From: Perlucidibaca wandonensis
GTDB lineage: Bacteria; Pseudomonadota; Gammaproteobacteria; Pseudomonadales; Moraxellaceae
Direction of reading: 5' to 3'
DNA length: 64,000 nucleotides
Assembly (NCBI RefSeq): GCF_042677145.1
Contig: NZ_JBHTIT010000001.1
Coordinates: forward strand, 2,046,001-2,110,000
The notes under the pieces are model-generated. The model saw only the letters and a list, made by a program, of their open reading frames with translations, did no database searches and had not been told where the DNA came from. This document shows, one piece after another, positions 9,338-18,259 of the stretch (position 1 is the stretch's first letter; each line of letters begins with the position of its first letter). Made by a program: the position numbers and the translations under genes.

Positions 9338-9997
9338 CTAGAGTGCTTCGGCGCGAGCCAAACACACCAAATGGCGCGCCTCAGCTGCAAAGGGTACTCG
9401 CAAAGCGGGGGCAGTTTCGAGCCTTATTGTACTTGCTAAGGCTGCAATTTCTTCCTCTGGCATGTGGCCTTTCATTGCTAGCCATCGGCCATTACTTGCC
9501 AACAAATGCTCTGTGCCCGCAACCATGTCTTGCAGGCTCGCAAATGCTCGGCTGCAAATCTGCATGTATTGACCCTGGTGCTGCTCACAACGCGCGGTCA
9601 CTATCGTCAGGTTTTTCAGGCCATTTGCCGCTTTAAACTGTGTGATGAAACGAGTTTTTTTGCTACTGCTATCGAGCACAGTGACATTCAGTTCAGGCCG
9701 AACCAACGCCAAAATAACGCCCGGCAAGCCAGCGCCAGTGCCGATATCAATCAAATCACCCGTGCTGATATGCGGCAAAATGCTCAAGCTATCGAGCAAA
9801 TGCTTGTCGACCATGGCTAGTGGATCGCGCACGGCGGTGAGGTTGAAGGCTTGGTTCCACTTCACCAGTGCGGCCAAGTAGGCCATTATGCTGTCTATCA
9901 CGGCCGGCGTTAAGCTTAAGTCCATGTCTTTTAGGCCTTGCTCGAAGCGCGTACGAGCCTGCTCTGGCCAATTTGCGGCTAATTTAACGTTCGCCAT
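9338..9997 (-). CDS. rsmG: 16S rRNA (guanine527-N7)-methyltransferase RsmG
   Basis: Methylates G527 of 16S rRNA using S-adenosylmethionine. It has 219 residues with the family pattern WNQAFNLTAVRDP and then HLLDSL. The SAM-binding glycine motif is DIGTGAGLPGVILA. Its start codon overlaps the mnmG stop by one base, so the two are translationally coupled, the classic gidA-gidB pair. Confidence 0.98.
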   Translation of the reverse strand: MANVKLAANWPEQARTRFEQGLKDMDLSLTPAVIDSIMAYLAALVKWNQAFNLTAVRDPLAMVDKHLLDSLSILPHISTGDLIDIGTGAGLPGVILALVRPELNVTVLDSSSKKTRFITQFKAANGLKNLTIVTARCEQHQGQYMQICSRAFASLQDMVAGTEHLLASNGRWLAMKGHMPEEEIAALASTIRLETAPALRVPFAAEARHLVCLARAEAL

Positions 9998-11892
9998 TAG
10001 ACAGCCCGCGACAAGCGGCGACCTTGTTTTTTCAGCGTAATCAACAATAGCGACACGGCTGCTGGCGTCACACCCTGAATCCGTCCAGCCTGAGCTAGCG
10101 TTTCTGGTGTCGATGCTTTCAGCTTTGCTCGCACTTCATTGGACAAACCGATCACAGCGTCATAGTCAAAATCTTGTGGCAAGGTCATTTGCTCTTGCTG
10201 ATGAAGACGCGCGACATCATCACTTTGCCTGTCGACATAGCCGGCGTATTTCACATTGATTTCAATTTGCTCACCGACTACGGCTTGCAAGTCATCAGGC
10301 ACGATCGTTGAACCCAGAGCTGCTAGCTGTAGATAGGTCACCTGCGGGCGCTTTAAGGCATCGAGGTAATGGCATTCGCGGTTAATTTGCTCGCCGGTTA
10401 GCTCAGTAAAGCGCTTGGTGACTTCGCTACCTGGATGCAACCACTGCGACCTCAGTCGCTGTGTTTCCAGCTCAACCGCCTGCTGCTTGGCCTCAAATGC
10501 GGCCCAACGCAAGTCATCAATAAGGCCAAGCTCACGGCCTACAGCGGTCAGGCGAGTATCGGCATTATCTTCGCGCAGCATCAAGCGGTATTCAGCGCGC
10601 GATGTAAACATGCGGTACGGCTCTTTCGTACCCATAGTAATGAGGTCATCGACGAGCACACCGAGATACGCCTGATCGCGTGTGGGATACCAACCAGGCT
10701 TGCCCTGCGCTTGCAGGCCAGCATTTAAGCCCGCCAATAGACCTTGCGCACCAGCCTCTTCGTAGCCAGTGGTTCCATTGATCTGGCCAGCAAAAAACAG
10801 ACCGGCAATGACCTTGGTTTCTAGCGTGTGCTTGAGGTCGCGCGGATCAAAATAGTCATACTCGATGGCATAGCCTGGGCGCGTGATATGGGCGTTTTCC
10901 ATGCCCTTAATCGAGCGTACCAAGGCCACTTGCACATCAAACGGCAAGCTGGTTGAGATGCCGTTGGGATAAAGCTCATTCGTGCTCAAGCCTTCGGGCT
11001 CGATAAATATTTGATGTGAGTTTTTATCAGCAAAGCGATGAATTTTATCTTCGATCGACGGGCAATAACGCGGACCAACACCTTCGATAACGCCGGTATA
11101 CATCGGTGAGCGATCAAGTCCACCGCGAATAATCTCGTGCGTTGCCTCGTTGGTGTGCGTGATCCAGCAGTTAACTTGACGCGGATGCATTTCGCGCTTG
11201 CCCATAAACGACATCACCGGCAACGGCGTATCACCAGGCTGCGCCTGCATCACAGAGAAATCTACCGACTTGGCATCGATGCGTGGTGGTGTGCCAGTCT
11301 TTAAGCGGCCAACACGCAATGGCAACTCGCGCAGGCGGTCAGCCAAAGCAATCGATGGCGGGTCGCCAGCACGGCCGCCACGATGATTCTGCATGCCGAT
11401 ATGAATGGTGCCGCCCAAAAATGTGCCGGTGGTGAGCACGACGGTTTTTGCATTAAAACGAATGCCGGTTTGCGTGATAACACCGGTGATGCGCTCGCCC
11501 TCGACAATGAAATCGTCGGCGGCTTGCTGGAAAATATCGAGATTGATCTGGTTTTCTAAAATTTCTCGGATGGCAGCTTTGTATAACGCGCGGTCGGCCT
11601 GGGCACGTGTTGCGCGCACAGCTGGGCCTTTACGGCTATTGAGCACGCGAAATTGGATGCCTGCCATGTCGGTGGCCAGAGCCATCGCGCCGCCGAGTGC
11701 ATCGATCTCTTTCACCAGATGCGACTTGCCAATGCCGCCGATTGCGGGGTTGCAGCTCATCTGCCCCAAGGTTTCAATATTATGGGTCAGCAATAAGGTT
11801 TGGCAGCCCATGCGCGCGGCAGCCAAGGCGGCTTCGGTGCCGGCATGACCGCCGCCGATAACGATGACATCGTAAGACTTGCTGTACAACAT
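9997..11892 (-). CDS. mnmG: tRNA uridine-34 5-carboxymethylaminomethyl modification enzyme MnmG
   Basis: FAD protein that, with MnmE, installs the cmnm5 group on wobble U34 of certain tRNAs. It has 631 residues, the normal length. The N-terminal FAD motif is VIVIGGGHAGTEAALAAARMG, followed by family signatures SCNPAIGGIGKSHLVKEIDALGG and GQINGTTGYEEAGAQGL. In most gammaproteobacteria mnmG directly follows mnmE; here the two are split by a 6.2-kb cytochrome operon. Confidence 0.99.
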   Translation of the reverse strand: MLYSKSYDVIVIGGGHAGTEAALAAARMGCQTLLLTHNIETLGQMSCNPAIGGIGKSHLVKEIDALGGAMALATDMAGIQFRVLNSRKGPAVRATRAQADRALYKAAIREILENQINLDIFQQAADDFIVEGERITGVITQTGIRFNAKTVVLTTGTFLGGTIHIGMQNHRGGRAGDPPSIALADRLRELPLRVGRLKTGTPPRIDAKSVDFSVMQAQPGDTPLPVMSFMGKREMHPRQVNCWITHTNEATHEIIRGGLDRSPMYTGVIEGVGPRYCPSIEDKIHRFADKNSHQIFIEPEGLSTNELYPNGISTSLPFDVQVALVRSIKGMENAHITRPGYAIEYDYFDPRDLKHTLETKVIAGLFFAGQINGTTGYEEAGAQGLLAGLNAGLQAQGKPGWYPTRDQAYLGVLVDDLITMGTKEPYRMFTSRAEYRLMLREDNADTRLTAVGRELGLIDDLRWAAFEAKQQAVELETQRLRSQWLHPGSEVTKRFTELTGEQINRECHYLDALKRPQVTYLQLAALGSTIVPDDLQAVVGEQIEINVKYAGYVDRQSDDVARLHQQEQMTLPQDFDYDAVIGLSNEVRAKLKASTPETLAQAGRIQGVTPAAVSLLLITLKKQGRRLSRAV

Positions 11893-11932
11893 AGATAAAA
11901 CCCCGCGCGGGCGCTGGTTTAAACGGGGGCTG

Positions 11933-11938
11933 ATTATA
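11933..11938 (-). promoter_or_regulatory. Possible -10 box of an mnmG promoter
   Basis: A perfect TATAAT on the minus strand lies 40 bp before the mnmG start and just after the yceI-like stop codon. No good -35 hexamer is seen at 17-18 bp. It would let mnmG be expressed independently of the upstream cytochrome operon. This is inference from one hexamer in a 71-bp gap. Confidence 0.4.
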
Positions 11939-11963
11939 CGGTTTGCGCGGCCTTGCGGCCAGT

Positions 11964-12554
11964 TCAGTTTTTAACCACCACCGCTTCAACGGCCAAATGC
12001 ACGACAATTTCGTCGCTGACCATGCCAACAAACTTGTCCATACCAAATTCACTGCGATTAAAACGTGTCACTGCCTTCATGCTGGCAGCGTTTGCATCAC
12101 CATAAAATGGATGTGGTCCAAGTGACTTGGTTTCAATATATAGCGTGACAGGCCTGACGATGCCATTGACGCTGATCTCACCACTTAAGCTAAGTTCGCG
12201 GCTTTTTTTGTTCACGGTATCGATGCTTTTGCTGCGGAAAATAATCTCAGGATATTCTTTGGCGCGGAAGAACTCGCCGGACTTTATTAGGCGGTGGTCG
12301 ATTAGCTTCCAGCCACTTTTAAAGCTATTGACGGGAATATGTGCTTCAGCCCATGACTTATTTGGCGAGTCTAAGTTTCCGTAAATAAAACCTGTCACAC
12401 CCTTGAACTCTCCGCCCTCGGTAGGCACTCCTAAATATTGCCAGGAGATGCTCACTTGTGTGCGCTGAGGGTCAATCGCATAGGTGATGATGCGATCGGC
12501 ATAGCAGAAAGAGCTCCACGCAATTAAAGCGCCTGTCACTAGCCATCGCTGCAT
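11964..12554 (-). CDS. YceI-family periplasmic lipid-binding-like protein
   Basis: Secreted protein of 196 residues with signal peptide MQRWLVTGALIAWSSFCYA. The mature part has the YceI lipocalin-like pattern: YAIDPQRTQVSISWQYLG near the start, FKGVTGFIYG, FFRAKEYPEIIFRSKSI and FNRSEFGMDKFVG near the end. YceI proteins bind isoprenoid chains such as quinones in a barrel. As last gene of the cytochrome operon it may carry a hydrophobic substrate or quinone, but that is inference. The frame also opens at a GTG two codons upstream (12560). Confidence 0.85.
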   Translation of the reverse strand: MQRWLVTGALIAWSSFCYADRIITYAIDPQRTQVSISWQYLGVPTEGGEFKGVTGFIYGNLDSPNKSWAEAHIPVNSFKSGWKLIDHRLIKSGEFFRAKEYPEIIFRSKSIDTVNKKSRELSLSGEISVNGIVRPVTLYIETKSLGPHPFYGDANAASMKAVTRFNRSEFGMDKFVGMVSDEIVVHLAVEAVVVKN

Positions 12555-12569
12555 AAACACTCTGCCACT

Positions 12570-13238
12570 TCAAAGCTCGCGCTTTCCCCTTCGCTCATTT
12601 AAGTAGTCAGGGAACCAGCGCAGGTTGGGGAAGACAATGACTCGGATAATACCAATCAGCATCCATAGGTAAGCGCCCCCATAGACTGCGCCGCAGGCCA
12701 TCGTTACATAGTCGAAATTGGGCGAAACATACTTGATCCCCCACCACGACACAATATCGGTGAGTGCTGCCGCTAGTGCTACGGGGAATACCCATTGATA
12801 CCAACTCAAACGATTGAAGTGCATAGAGAATGGGATGCCAATAATTAAAATGGCGCAGGTGAAACCAAACAAATGGGCATGGGTAAAGGCAATCAGCTTG
12901 CCTTGGCTCATATTCGCGAAGTACTCATCGGTGCTGCCATTTAGCCCGATCTGGTAATGTACTTCCGCCAAGCCAAAAAAGAAGGCGACGCCAAAAAGTA
13001 CCGTCGAAAGTGCAATTCCTCGCTGCGCAGCCACAGGTAAGTCTTTTAATGAAAACGCTAATTTAGGATCTTTGTAGGGGATAAAAAATCGCAGCAAAAA
13101 ACAAATCGCGAAGAAAAAAAGTACTAGCCCAATTGGTCCACCAATGCTCAACCATGCTGATGGCTCTGGCGGCAGCTGCACAATGGCAGCATCGACTATA
13201 GGTGCGTCACTGAAAAAATCGAAGGCGGGATCGGCCAC
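12570..13238 (-). CDS. Polytopic membrane protein with HAHLFG motif, function unknown
   Basis: 222 residues with about five predicted membrane helices (near residues 28-52, 75-95, 115-138, 147-165 and 177-203). Four histidines lie in or next to helices: His94, His120 and His122 (in FTHAHLFGF) and His140. Paired membrane histidines could bind heme or a metal, so a membrane electron-transfer or quinone-reactive partner for the soluble cytochromes is plausible but unproven. It starts with GTG five bases inside the 2-bp-spaced junction with the preceding cytochrome gene. I do not recognise the family by name. Confidence 0.65.
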   Translation of the reverse strand: MADPAFDFFSDAPIVDAAIVQLPPEPSAWLSIGGPIGLVLFFFAICFLLRFFIPYKDPKLAFSLKDLPVAAQRGIALSTVLFGVAFFFGLAEVHYQIGLNGSTDEYFANMSQGKLIAFTHAHLFGFTCAILIIGIPFSMHFNRLSWYQWVFPVALAAALTDIVSWWGIKYVSPNFDYVTMACGAVYGGAYLWMLIGIIRVIVFPNLRWFPDYLNERRGKREL

Positions 13239-13240
13239 GT

Positions 13241-14011
13241 TTATGCCCCCCTCAAGCGCACATAGAGCAACATGCCGGCACGCTTAACCGCGAGCTGAAC
13301 AGCCTGCTCAAGCGGGGCTTTTGCAGAAATACTGACTTTATTCACTGCTTGACCGACGAACTGATCATAAACTTTCAAGCCTTTAGCGCTAGGCACTTTA
13401 TCTGCGTGCAGCACGCTAACACGGCTGATGTTGAGCTTTTTGTCAGTGGTCATCAGTAGGAAAAAATCCTTTCCCTGATAATTGGCTGCAAAAATAAGCC
13501 CTGTTCCTGCGGGTCGGCGATCAACCAGGGGAATGTAAATTGTGTTGTTGTCATCGGCGCTAAGCTCAACACCCATTTTCTTTGCCGCAGCAATATCAGC
13601 TTTCGTCAGCAGAGCATCTTGCGGCAGCCACGTCAGCACACCAGGAAAAGCATGGCGAACCTCACGCGGGATTAAGCTTGCGATATCTAGCCAATTACCT
13701 GGGTTTTTCGGCGTCGATTTTTTATCGCCCGGATTAGATTTTGCCTGCATCTCAGCGCTATTACTGATGCCGTCACCATCGCTATCTTTGTTGGCAATTT
13801 TACCGAAAGCGGCCATGTTTTTTCCGGCCACCTTAAACTCTTCACCGAAGCTATCGAGCTTTGAGCCACCGCCATCGGTGTGGCAGGCATTGCATGAGGG
13901 CATATATCCCGACTCTTGCTTATAGGCTCGGGCATATGCCGGCATTGCCGTCGCTAATGTGGGCAAGCTAAGTAGCAACGTGGCTGCGGCAACGGCGTTT
14001 ATTATTTTCAT
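13241..14011 (-). CDS. Periplasmic mono-heme cytochrome with calcium-loop motif
   Basis: 256 residues with a signal peptide (MKIINAVAAATLLLSLPTLA, cut near TAMPA). One heme c site, CNACH, is at residues 40-44. A DSDGDGISN loop at 76-84 resembles thrombospondin type-3/EF-hand calcium-binding repeats. The C-terminal half (about 105-256) has LIFAANYQGKDFFLLMTTD and a long amphipathic end, and might be an FMN-binding-type domain, which is uncertain. An SD sequence GGAG lies before the ATG. It is the third gene of the cytochrome operon. Confidence 0.75.
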   Translation of the reverse strand: MKIINAVAAATLLLSLPTLATAMPAYARAYKQESGYMPSCNACHTDGGGSKLDSFGEEFKVAGKNMAAFGKIANKDSDGDGISNSAEMQAKSNPGDKKSTPKNPGNWLDIASLIPREVRHAFPGVLTWLPQDALLTKADIAAAKKMGVELSADDNNTIYIPLVDRRPAGTGLIFAANYQGKDFFLLMTTDKKLNISRVSVLHADKVPSAKGLKVYDQFVGQAVNKVSISAKAPLEQAVQLAVKRAGMLLYVRLRGA

Positions 14012-14043
14012 TTTTACTCCACCAGCGTTAAGGCTGGTGCTGG

Positions 14044-15744
14044 TTAAAATCCAAAGAGGCTAGGCACGGCTTCTCGCATGCGCTTCAACGCATCTTGCCC
14101 CGACTTACCAGCATCGATTAGTTCTTCGTATTGAATAGAGTCGCGCGGCGGCATGAGTTTATTGGCCTTTTCTGTGCCGGTGTAACGCTCCCAGTCTAGG
14201 GCGTCGCGAATTTCTGACTTATCTTTAATGCTCGCTAATACAGCATCCTCATCCGCACCGCCCATGAAATTTAAGCGTTTCGATGGGTTGCCGCGATGAC
14301 AGGCAAAGCAATGATCTTCAAAGTCTTTCAAAATAGCGTGTTTTTTGACTTTCAAAGGAGGCACGCCTGAAGCTTGCGGTGGTGACATTTCTTTTGTCGA
14401 TAAACAGCAATAATTAGTACCCTGACCCAATAGTGCGCGCATCAGCGCCACCCGGCTGACCGGCTTAGCGACAAAAACTTCATTAGGAAGCGCATCTACT
14501 TTTGCCAAATACGCTGATGGTTGATAGTTCACTGCTTCACTCAGCTGATCGATATCGCTGCTGCTAAACAGTGCGGCTACGCCATACACACCATCAATAT
14601 CATTCGCGCTCAATGTTTGCTTTGGCGGGCGCTGACTTAAAGGATCGAGGCGAGCTTGAAGCTTTGGTAGGCGATCAAAGGCATCTAAATCTTCATTATT
14701 CATCGCGCCCTCGCCCAATTTAATGTCGCGCGACGTGAGCTTATGCCACCAGCCTTTGAAGCCACGGCGCTCACCCAATGGGTCGCGATTGAAAATATCT
14801 GACTCCGGCACGGCAATGCCTTGCTTGGGATAGTTCACCGCTTGCAGCTTTTGCAGCTGCTTAGCTAAAGGCTGCTCAGGATCGAAACTACCTGGGCTAT
14901 CGCGATATAACAGAGCCAGTTTCAGTAATGTGCGCCGGCACTCATTACCGTTTAAGCCGCAACCATCGAGCCAAATTCGCTGGGTCACGTTGATAAAGTT
15001 GCCTTCATCGGTGAGTTGGTCGAAGCGATCTGGTGATGCTAGGACATTGCTTATTGGCAATGATAAGTATTTTTCAGCCCCGCCTCGTGCAATGCGGATG
15101 GCTTCAGCAGTATCGGGCTGAGCATTAGTTTCATTCCACGGCCGTTGCGGAAATATTGGCCCAGCGCCTTGGTGACATGTGGTGCAGATAGCGCGCTGCG
15201 CATAGACAATGCGCGGCACGCAGCCAGCGCAGTAATTTTGCACGAGCTGAAACTCGAAGCGCCCCGCTGCTTCGTTATAGCTTAAGACTTCAATTTCACG
15301 CGCATTTTCAACAAAGCCCATAAAAAGCTGGCCGCGTGGGCGTAGCCCTAAGCCACCAGCTTTATTTTTCTGCTCAAAGTCTGCTGCAATAAGCGAGCGT
15401 GGATGCTTGTAGTCGGCCAAGCCCTTAAGCAAGGATCGGCCATCAGGAATCAGAATATTGATCGGCATTTCACCGTTCGGATTCTGATCCTGAATTAGCT
15501 TTACTAGCTTGTCATAGGGATATGGCAGGCCATCATTTTGCGCAATGATATGGTCAAAAAGCGAGCGCGTGCCTTCCGGTGGCAAATCCGTTTGCGGGAT
15601 AACTTTCGTCGATACCGACCCCGCTGGTGCTTTTGTACTGTGCACCAGCTCAGCGATATTGGCGTCGTTTTTTGGCTGTAGCAGCCAGAATAAACAGCCG
15701 GCTACTACAACCAATAGGCCAATCCATCGCCACACGCGCTTCAT
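14044..15744 (-). CDS. Di-heme c-type cytochrome, membrane-anchored or lipoprotein
   Basis: 566 residues. The N-terminus MKRVWRWIGLLVVVAGCLFW holds a hydrophobic helix and a lipobox-like VAGC (Cys17), so it is either a lipoprotein or held by a signal anchor. Heme c motifs are CTTCH (187-191) and CFACH (479-483). A later MPPRDS (about 531) is the usual distal-methionine region of such domains. Other cysteine pairs (CAGC at 172, CC at 446) lack the histidine. It starts 7 bp after the 817-residue gene with a GAGG SD. Enzyme or electron carrier role is unknown. Confidence 0.75.
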   Translation of the reverse strand: MKRVWRWIGLLVVVAGCLFWLLQPKNDANIAELVHSTKAPAGSVSTKVIPQTDLPPEGTRSLFDHIIAQNDGLPYPYDKLVKLIQDQNPNGEMPINILIPDGRSLLKGLADYKHPRSLIAADFEQKNKAGGLGLRPRGQLFMGFVENAREIEVLSYNEAAGRFEFQLVQNYCAGCVPRIVYAQRAICTTCHQGAGPIFPQRPWNETNAQPDTAEAIRIARGGAEKYLSLPISNVLASPDRFDQLTDEGNFINVTQRIWLDGCGLNGNECRRTLLKLALLYRDSPGSFDPEQPLAKQLQKLQAVNYPKQGIAVPESDIFNRDPLGERRGFKGWWHKLTSRDIKLGEGAMNNEDLDAFDRLPKLQARLDPLSQRPPKQTLSANDIDGVYGVAALFSSSDIDQLSEAVNYQPSAYLAKVDALPNEVFVAKPVSRVALMRALLGQGTNYCCLSTKEMSPPQASGVPPLKVKKHAILKDFEDHCFACHRGNPSKRLNFMGGADEDAVLASIKDKSEIRDALDWERYTGTEKANKLMPPRDSIQYEELIDAGKSGQDALKRMREAVPSLFGF

Positions 15745-15751
15745 AACAACC

Positions 15752-18205
15752 TCACATCAGCTTTAAGAACTCACGTAGTGCGTACTTATCTTCTTTGCTC
15801 AGGTCGACACCAAATTGGTGGCCGTTATTTTCCACGATGTCGCCACAACCCATAAACAAAGGACTGTGTGGGTTAACCGAGGCGATATTCGCTACCGGTG
15901 TGCCCTTCTTCACGGGGATTTTTAACAAGCCTTGCATGTCTTCACGTGCCGTAATTTTTGTATCTTCCGTGGTTAGCGAAATTTTTTGTGGGCGATGTTT
16001 TCCATCTTTTGGATTGTCAGAGGTCATCAGCTCGGCAAACGAGTTTTCGAATTGCTTGATGCGCCCCGCAACCGTGAAGTCTGGTGAACCATCGGCCAAA
16101 TAAGTCACTTCGCCAATCGCATTATTGTGCATGAATGGCGCCGTAGCCCAGACCGACAATAGTGAAATGTTGCGCAGATAGCCGGGGCCGCCTTCAACTT
16201 TTTTCTCGCCCACTTTCATGCCGCCAATAAACGGAATCATGCGATTGAGAACACGCGGCACACTGCCGGGTGAAGGGCTATTTTTGTAGGTCTCAGAAGA
16301 GAACTCTTCCCAAATATGGCCCTTGTTATGGTTATCGTGCAGCGCGCGGCAGAAGTTAGTGCCAATGATATTGAATGGCGTGCGCTCATCATTACCTAAC
16401 CAATCCTGCCCAAACACGCCTTTCTCAGCGAACTGATTTGGGCGTAATTTTCCAGCAGCATCTTTGCTTAAGTAGCGTGCAATGAACTTTGGATCGTTAC
16501 GCTCAGCTTCGCTGTATTCCATGGTCCAGTAGTCTTCTTTGCCGAAAACATGGCCCTCATAGAATTTGCCTAAAGCGATTTTGTCGTTACGAATATTGGC
16601 AGGCGCCATTTTCGTGCTGTGACAAGTTGCGCATTCTTGCGCGAACACTTCGCGGCCTTTAGGCACGACTTTGGTATCAATAAAATCAGTACCAGCTTTG
16701 CCATCTTTGTCTTTCGATGCCATTAAGTAGGTTGGACCGCCGGTGATCAAAAACGCCGCGAGGTCGTCCATTTTTGCATCGGCATAGTTCCATGGATCGC
16801 ACTCAGCCGCACATTGCATGATGCGCAGTGGGCTTTGCTCGGTGCCGCGACCAATCATCCTGCCAGGATAAGCAAAGTTTGGCGTCCAGCACTCCTCGGT
16901 ACACATGCCGATATTGACGTAAACACGAATCAGCGCGAGATGCTCACCAACGCTATCTTCAGCACCTTTCAAAACATGGCGCGTATTTGCTGTGCTGATT
17001 TTCCCAGTGACTGGGTCTTTCATTTCATGCGAGAAAATTCGCTTGTTATGGAAGTCCATGATGTTGTTTTGTGTGCCGGGGTTATTCATCCAATCCGATG
17101 CCACCAACGATGTATCGATAGTGCCTAAACGACCACCTTTTAAGACCTGACGCGCTGGGCTGCTTTCTGGAGCCCCTAGGAAAAATGCATCAGGCTGGAC
17201 AATATGTTGGTTGCCAATTGTCGCCGTTAAATTAGTCCATGTTGGTTCATTGGGGTTTTCTGGCGGGTTCGTTGGATCAAAGCCAACGTGACACTGAACG
17301 CAAGGGTGGCCAATAATAAAGCGCTTGTTTTTGGCTATTTCATCTTTGCTATAAGCCGCTGTTTGCGGGTTGTAAACTACCTTGCCATCTTTGTCTTTAA
17401 TGGGGTCGGCATAGTATTTGCGGTAGCCTAAAACGCCAGATGAGTGCGGATCTTGGCACTTGTCATACCAGTTTGTGCTGGCATCGCCTTCACTACAATC
17501 TGGATCATTAATTAAACCCCATTTAGTGAAACGCTCAGAGCGCGTGCGTGTGTCGAGCCATGGGTAGTTCATATGATCTTTGCCAACGACACGTGATTGC
17601 AGCAGGTAGTTTTCATCCTGGTTGCCAAACGTGCCTTTGTACCAAACGTCGCGGCCACGGCGAGCTTGATCGCGCATTTCTTGCGCTTTCGCTGGATCTG
17701 TCGCTGCGACATCTGTAAATAATTGATTTACATAACGGCAACCTTCAGCGTCATAGCCAGTTGGTTGCGGCTGATCGCAGGGTGGCGGCACATATTGAGG
17801 AATAGGTTCAGATTTCCAAGTGACTTTGTCGCCGCGTTTATGTGTCTCAGGGCTTGTTCCTGGCGCCCAAACTTTTCGTGCTGCAAGCGTGTCGTAGTAA
17901 TGATCTTTAAACCATTGCTCACGCTGCTTCCAATAAGGAGTGCCGGCGTAGACACCAGTAGTAAGATTTCGATCTGCTAAATCGCTGAGCGAAACGCTTC
18001 GATAGGTAGATTGATACGGCTCGTTGCTAACGGGTACATGACCTGTCGGCATATCGTAAGCCGTTAGCTCAGGCACATTAGGCACTTGAATAACACTGGG
18101 GACAGGTGGTACTACGGGTGGTGCCGGCGGCAAGGTTGCTACGGTGTAAAGCGCAAATGCTCCAACACCAACAAGTGCGGCTAGTCCTACTTTATTTTTT
18201 TTCAT
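15752..18205 (-). CDS. Large di-heme c-type cytochrome, possibly RoxA-like
   Basis: 817 residues, first gene of the operon. An N-terminal anchor (residues 6-24) is followed by a Pro-rich stretch to about 45. Heme c sites are CVQCH (302-306) and CATCH (525-529), 223 residues apart. The segment VWATAPFMHNNAI (685-697) matches a motif of large di-heme oxidases and peroxidase-like cytochromes. GRDVWYKGTFGNQ (184-196) and the two-heme spacing recall rubber oxygenases RoxA/RoxB, which are shorter (about 680 residues). Two other cysteine pairs, CTEEC (435) and CAAEC (465), are not heme motifs and may form disulfides. An SD TGGAG precedes the ATG. A substrate-oxidising periplasmic enzyme is inferred. 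Confidence 0.7.
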   Translation of the reverse strand: MKKNKVGLAALVGVGAFALYTVATLPPAPPVVPPVPSVIQVPNVPELTAYDMPTGHVPVSNEPYQSTYRSVSLSDLADRNLTTGVYAGTPYWKQREQWFKDHYYDTLAARKVWAPGTSPETHKRGDKVTWKSEPIPQYVPPPCDQPQPTGYDAEGCRYVNQLFTDVAATDPAKAQEMRDQARRGRDVWYKGTFGNQDENYLLQSRVVGKDHMNYPWLDTRTRSERFTKWGLINDPDCSEGDASTNWYDKCQDPHSSGVLGYRKYYADPIKDKDGKVVYNPQTAAYSKDEIAKNKRFIIGHPCVQCHVGFDPTNPPENPNEPTWTNLTATIGNQHIVQPDAFFLGAPESSPARQVLKGGRLGTIDTSLVASDWMNNPGTQNNIMDFHNKRIFSHEMKDPVTGKISTANTRHVLKGAEDSVGEHLALIRVYVNIGMCTEECWTPNFAYPGRMIGRGTEQSPLRIMQCAAECDPWNYADAKMDDLAAFLITGGPTYLMASKDKDGKAGTDFIDTKVVPKGREVFAQECATCHSTKMAPANIRNDKIALGKFYEGHVFGKEDYWTMEYSEAERNDPKFIARYLSKDAAGKLRPNQFAEKGVFGQDWLGNDERTPFNIIGTNFCRALHDNHNKGHIWEEFSSETYKNSPSPGSVPRVLNRMIPFIGGMKVGEKKVEGGPGYLRNISLLSVWATAPFMHNNAIGEVTYLADGSPDFTVAGRIKQFENSFAELMTSDNPKDGKHRPQKISLTTEDTKITAREDMQGLLKIPVKKGTPVANIASVNPHSPLFMGCGDIVENNGHQFGVDLSKEDKYALREFLKLM

Positions 18206-18259
18206 GCTTACTCCAGGCGAGCCATGTTTATTAATACATGCCCTAAGGCCACTTCAGAC

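Noticed and set aside
17000..18205. CTEEC and CAAEC in the 817-aa protein as extra heme sites
   Set aside because: Neither is CXXCH: the spacing is three residues and the histidine is missing. Disulfides are more likely.
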